64,000 bases of DNA, taken from NCBI GenBank assembly GCA_015698045.1, contig BLAL01000057.1:310001-374000 (forward strand). The letters are read 5' to 3'. The stretch comes from Rhizophagus clarus (lineage: Eukaryota; Glomeromycota; Glomeromycetes; Glomerales; Glomeraceae). Position 1 is the first letter of the stretch. Each line of letters starts with the position of its first letter. A model generated the notes under the pieces. The model searched no databases and was not told the DNA's origin. It saw only the letters and a program-made list of their open reading frames with translations. The position numbers and the translations under genes are program-made. Shown here one piece after another: positions 61,683-64,000 of this stretch.

Positions 61683-63471
61683 GAATCAAAAAAGAAAAAG
61701 TATAAATAATAAAGTAATATTAAAAAAAGAAAGGTTTTAACCTTTGGAGGAAAAAAAGAGTTATGTTTGTTTTATAATGAAAATCTGTCATTATCACAAA
61801 AAGAAATAGAAAAAAATTTGGCATAAAAAAAAATACTGTTTGTGATATTTTAAAGAACAAAGAAAAATGGTTGAATATAAAACTTAACAGTTTTAATACA
61901 GCTAAACAGAGAGAAAAGTTACCAAAATTTCCTAAATTAGAAGAAGCTTTGGCAATTTGGATTTCAAATGCTTTATTCACAAATAAAACTATAATGGGAG
62001 AAATTATTATAGTTAAGGCTTTTGATTTTACAAGATTAATGAATATTGAAGGCTTTACCAGATCAGTTGGTTAGTTAAACAATTTTAAAAAAAGACATAA
62101 TATCAAACAATATAACAAACATGGAGAAGCTCAGAGCGGGCCAAATGAAGAAGAGTTAACCAAAGAAAGAGAAAAATTACAGGAATTGATTAATAATTTC
62201 GATCTTGAAAATGTATTTAATTGTGATGAAACAGGTAGTTCATTTAGAAATCTTATAATTTAAATAAATTAAGCTTTTATAGATAAATTTATTAATCAAT
62301 TATTTTAAATTTAATACTATATATAAATTTCTTTTAGGATTGTACTGGGAATTAAAACCTTCTAAAACATTATCTATAGGTCCTTTTTCAAGAATAAAAA
62401 AATCAAAAAATAGAATCACACTCTTATTAACATTTAATGCAACTGGTTCTGTTAAACTTTCTGCTCTTTTTATTCACAAATACCAAACACCAAGAGATCT
62501 AATTGGTATCGATAAATCAAAGCTTCCTATTGATTATTTTTGGAATAAAAAAGCATGGATGCAAACGTCAATTTGGAACAAATATTTAGAACTCTTGAAT
62601 CAAAGAATGAAAAAACGAAATAAAAAGATCCTTCTTTTGGTAGACAATGCTCCAGTTCATTCTATTAGTAATCCAGAGTTATTAATAAATATTACAATTC
62701 ATTATTTGCCATCCAATACTACAGCACATTTGCAACCTGCTGATGCTGGCATTATTAATTCATTTAAGATTCGTACATTATTATTTTAATTAAATTATTT
62801 AGTAAATAACCTAGATTTAATAGATTAATTATTAATTTTAGGTATAATATCGCAAAAGATTTATAAAAAACAGAATTGAGGCTTAATATGATGAAGTAGA
62901 ATTGAATATACCAGTTCCTAAATTGAAAATAGGTGATTCTATCTCACTTTGTGCTGAAGCTTGAAAAGCTGTAACAAGTGAAACTATTCATAATTGTTGG
63001 ATTAAAACTGGAATTCTGCCTTTAGTTGTTACGTCACCTTCACCTTCAGTTGAAAAGCTAAACAATGACATTAATTTAAATGAAACAGAAGAAGTTCAAA
63101 GATTATTGGATCAATATAATCAATATAATAATTTTACTTTAGGTGAATTGATGAGTACTGAAGAATTTATCTTAATTGATGATGATAATAATTATAGAGA
63201 AGAAGAAATTACAGATGAGGAAATTGTAAATATAATAAAATCAAATGAAACAGACCTTGCAGAAGAAGAAATAAATTTACAGCCAAAAATATCTATTTCT
63301 GAAGCATTAGAATCATTAGATAAAGTATTATCTTTCCTTAGCAATCCACCTGATAATTTTGTTATAGAACTCAATAACAGAAATTTAATGCATAATTTTA
63401 AAAAACAAATTATTTTTTTTGATAAAAATAGTAAAGTTCAATCAGTGTTAGATAGTTGGTTAAACACTTGA
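61683..63471 (+). pseudogene. pogo-type transposase, broken
   Basis: An N-terminal helix-turn-helix (LTFGGKKELCLFYNENLSLS, then a shift), a CENP-B-type block (QREKLPKFPKLEEALAIWIS), and the DDE catalytic domain: ENVFNCDETG (first Asp, 62210), KKILLLVDNAPVHSI (second, 62640) and TTAHLQPADAGIINSFKIRT (third, 62715), then an acidic C-terminus to 63471. Breaks: frameshift near 61730, stop near 62073, a gap or intron at 62262-62338, shifts at 62790-62960. The core from 62340 to 62789 is open for 149 codons. Confidence 0.88.
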
Positions 63472-63828
63472 TGGATCGTATATAGTATATGTGGTGAATG
63501 GGCATGACAAATTTTTTCAGACATTATGAACATTTAACATTTTATTAGTAATATAATTTGTAAATATTTTGTTTTATTAGTAATATAATTTTTGAATATT
63601 TTACATTTATGTAATTTTTTGAACATTTATTTTACTACAGTAAATTCAATATTTTTTACGCCACATATATTATAAGTATGAATAATCATGTGATTTTTGA
63701 TATACCGAACTTTTTATTGCTTACATATAGAGTTTGGTATATAAAGAAAATTTGATCTACCAAACATAATCTATATACCAAACTTTTGCTCCTAAACTGC
63801 GAGTTCAGTACATCAAGATTTGACTGTA

Positions 63829-64000
63829 ATAACTAAAATAATAGGTCACTTATGATTTATTTTTGAGGTATTGCATATAATATTTCACCTTAACAAGACT
63901 AAAATTATTTGATCTTTTAAAAAATAGCCTTATTTTCTTATTTGTATTGTACTTAAAATAATGTTATCAAACAAATTTTATTAAATAAAAGATTTAGATG
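63829..64000. other. Right edge, nothing recognised
   Basis: AT-rich flank of the pogo element. Confidence 0.4.

Larger units (their letters stand above)
60673..63826 (+). mobile_element. pogo-type DNA transposon, second element
   Basis: Ends CAGTCTGATCTCAATATAAC and, inverted, CAGTCAAATCTTGATGTACT are pogo-like terminal repeats (CAGT start), each next to TA (60671-60672, 63827-63828). Subterminal ACGAACTCTCGAC and ACCGAACTTTTT motifs repeat. Without the nested MITE it is 2.43 kb, close to an autonomous pogo. Confidence 0.88.

Overview
The window looks like a piece of a very AT-rich, intron-rich, transposon-rich fungal nuclear genome, most probably an arbuscular mycorrhizal fungus of the Rhizophagus type. 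Reasons: GT-AG introns of about 60-100 nt, long A/T homopolymers, a fungal ERMES gene (Mdm12), a muskelin gene, and decayed members of two families that I recall as greatly expanded in Rhizophagus (Crinkler-like proteins, and proteins with an N-terminal SAM-like domain). The taxon is an inference; no rRNA or other marker is present.

Region 1 (1-20 kb) is the gene-bearing part. In order: muskelin (+, 15 exons), YbeY rRNA endonuclease (+, 3 exons), an unrecognised membrane/coiled-coil protein (-, 4 exons), 6.5 kb without a recognisable gene, a CoA-type Nudix hydrolase (+, 5 exons), mdm12 (-, 4 exons), the DNA-protein-crosslink protease Wss1 (+, 4 exons) and a small Cys-rich protein with a hydrophobic C-terminus (-, 3 exons). 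All these models splice in frame with GT-AG borders. A tandem duplication between ybeY and the membrane gene left one good and one decayed copy of each gene end.

Region 2 (21-31.5 kb): a 731-bp TA-flanked MITE abutting a short SAM-domain gene, a foldback MITE, a coiled-coil pseudogene, then a remarkable 3.5-kb array of about 22 units of about 110 bp (24.6-28.1 kb). Each unit has splice-like borders and two covarying hairpins. The array may be the interior of a 4.4-kb element flanked by an 8-bp duplication, and a 714-bp hAT MITE has landed in it. A Crinkler-like pseudogene follows.

Region 3 (31.9-46.4 kb) is one nest of insertions. A SAM-family pseudogene is split by a pogo/Tigger transposon (TA duplication). 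That transposon is split by a hAT-like non-autonomous element (8-bp duplication), which is split by another insertion, which holds a probable small MITE, which holds a full-length 8.4-kb LINE (20-bp duplication). The fragments on either side join in register.

Region 4 (46.7-64 kb): a lone Crinkler-type N-terminus, a small secreted protein (intact), a frameshifted repeat protein, an LRR pseudogene, a 2.2-kb decayed hAT transposon with perfect 8-bp duplications, a second hAT-like copy holding an ORF1-only retroelement, a decayed unknown gene, a 363-bp perfect-looking foldback, a MULE transposase pseudogene, a minisatellite-filled TA element and a second pogo element that carries another 714-bp hAT MITE. 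Intact host genes are therefore confined mainly to 0.9-22.8 kb and 47.8-48.2 kb. All functional calls come from reading translations by eye; no search was run.
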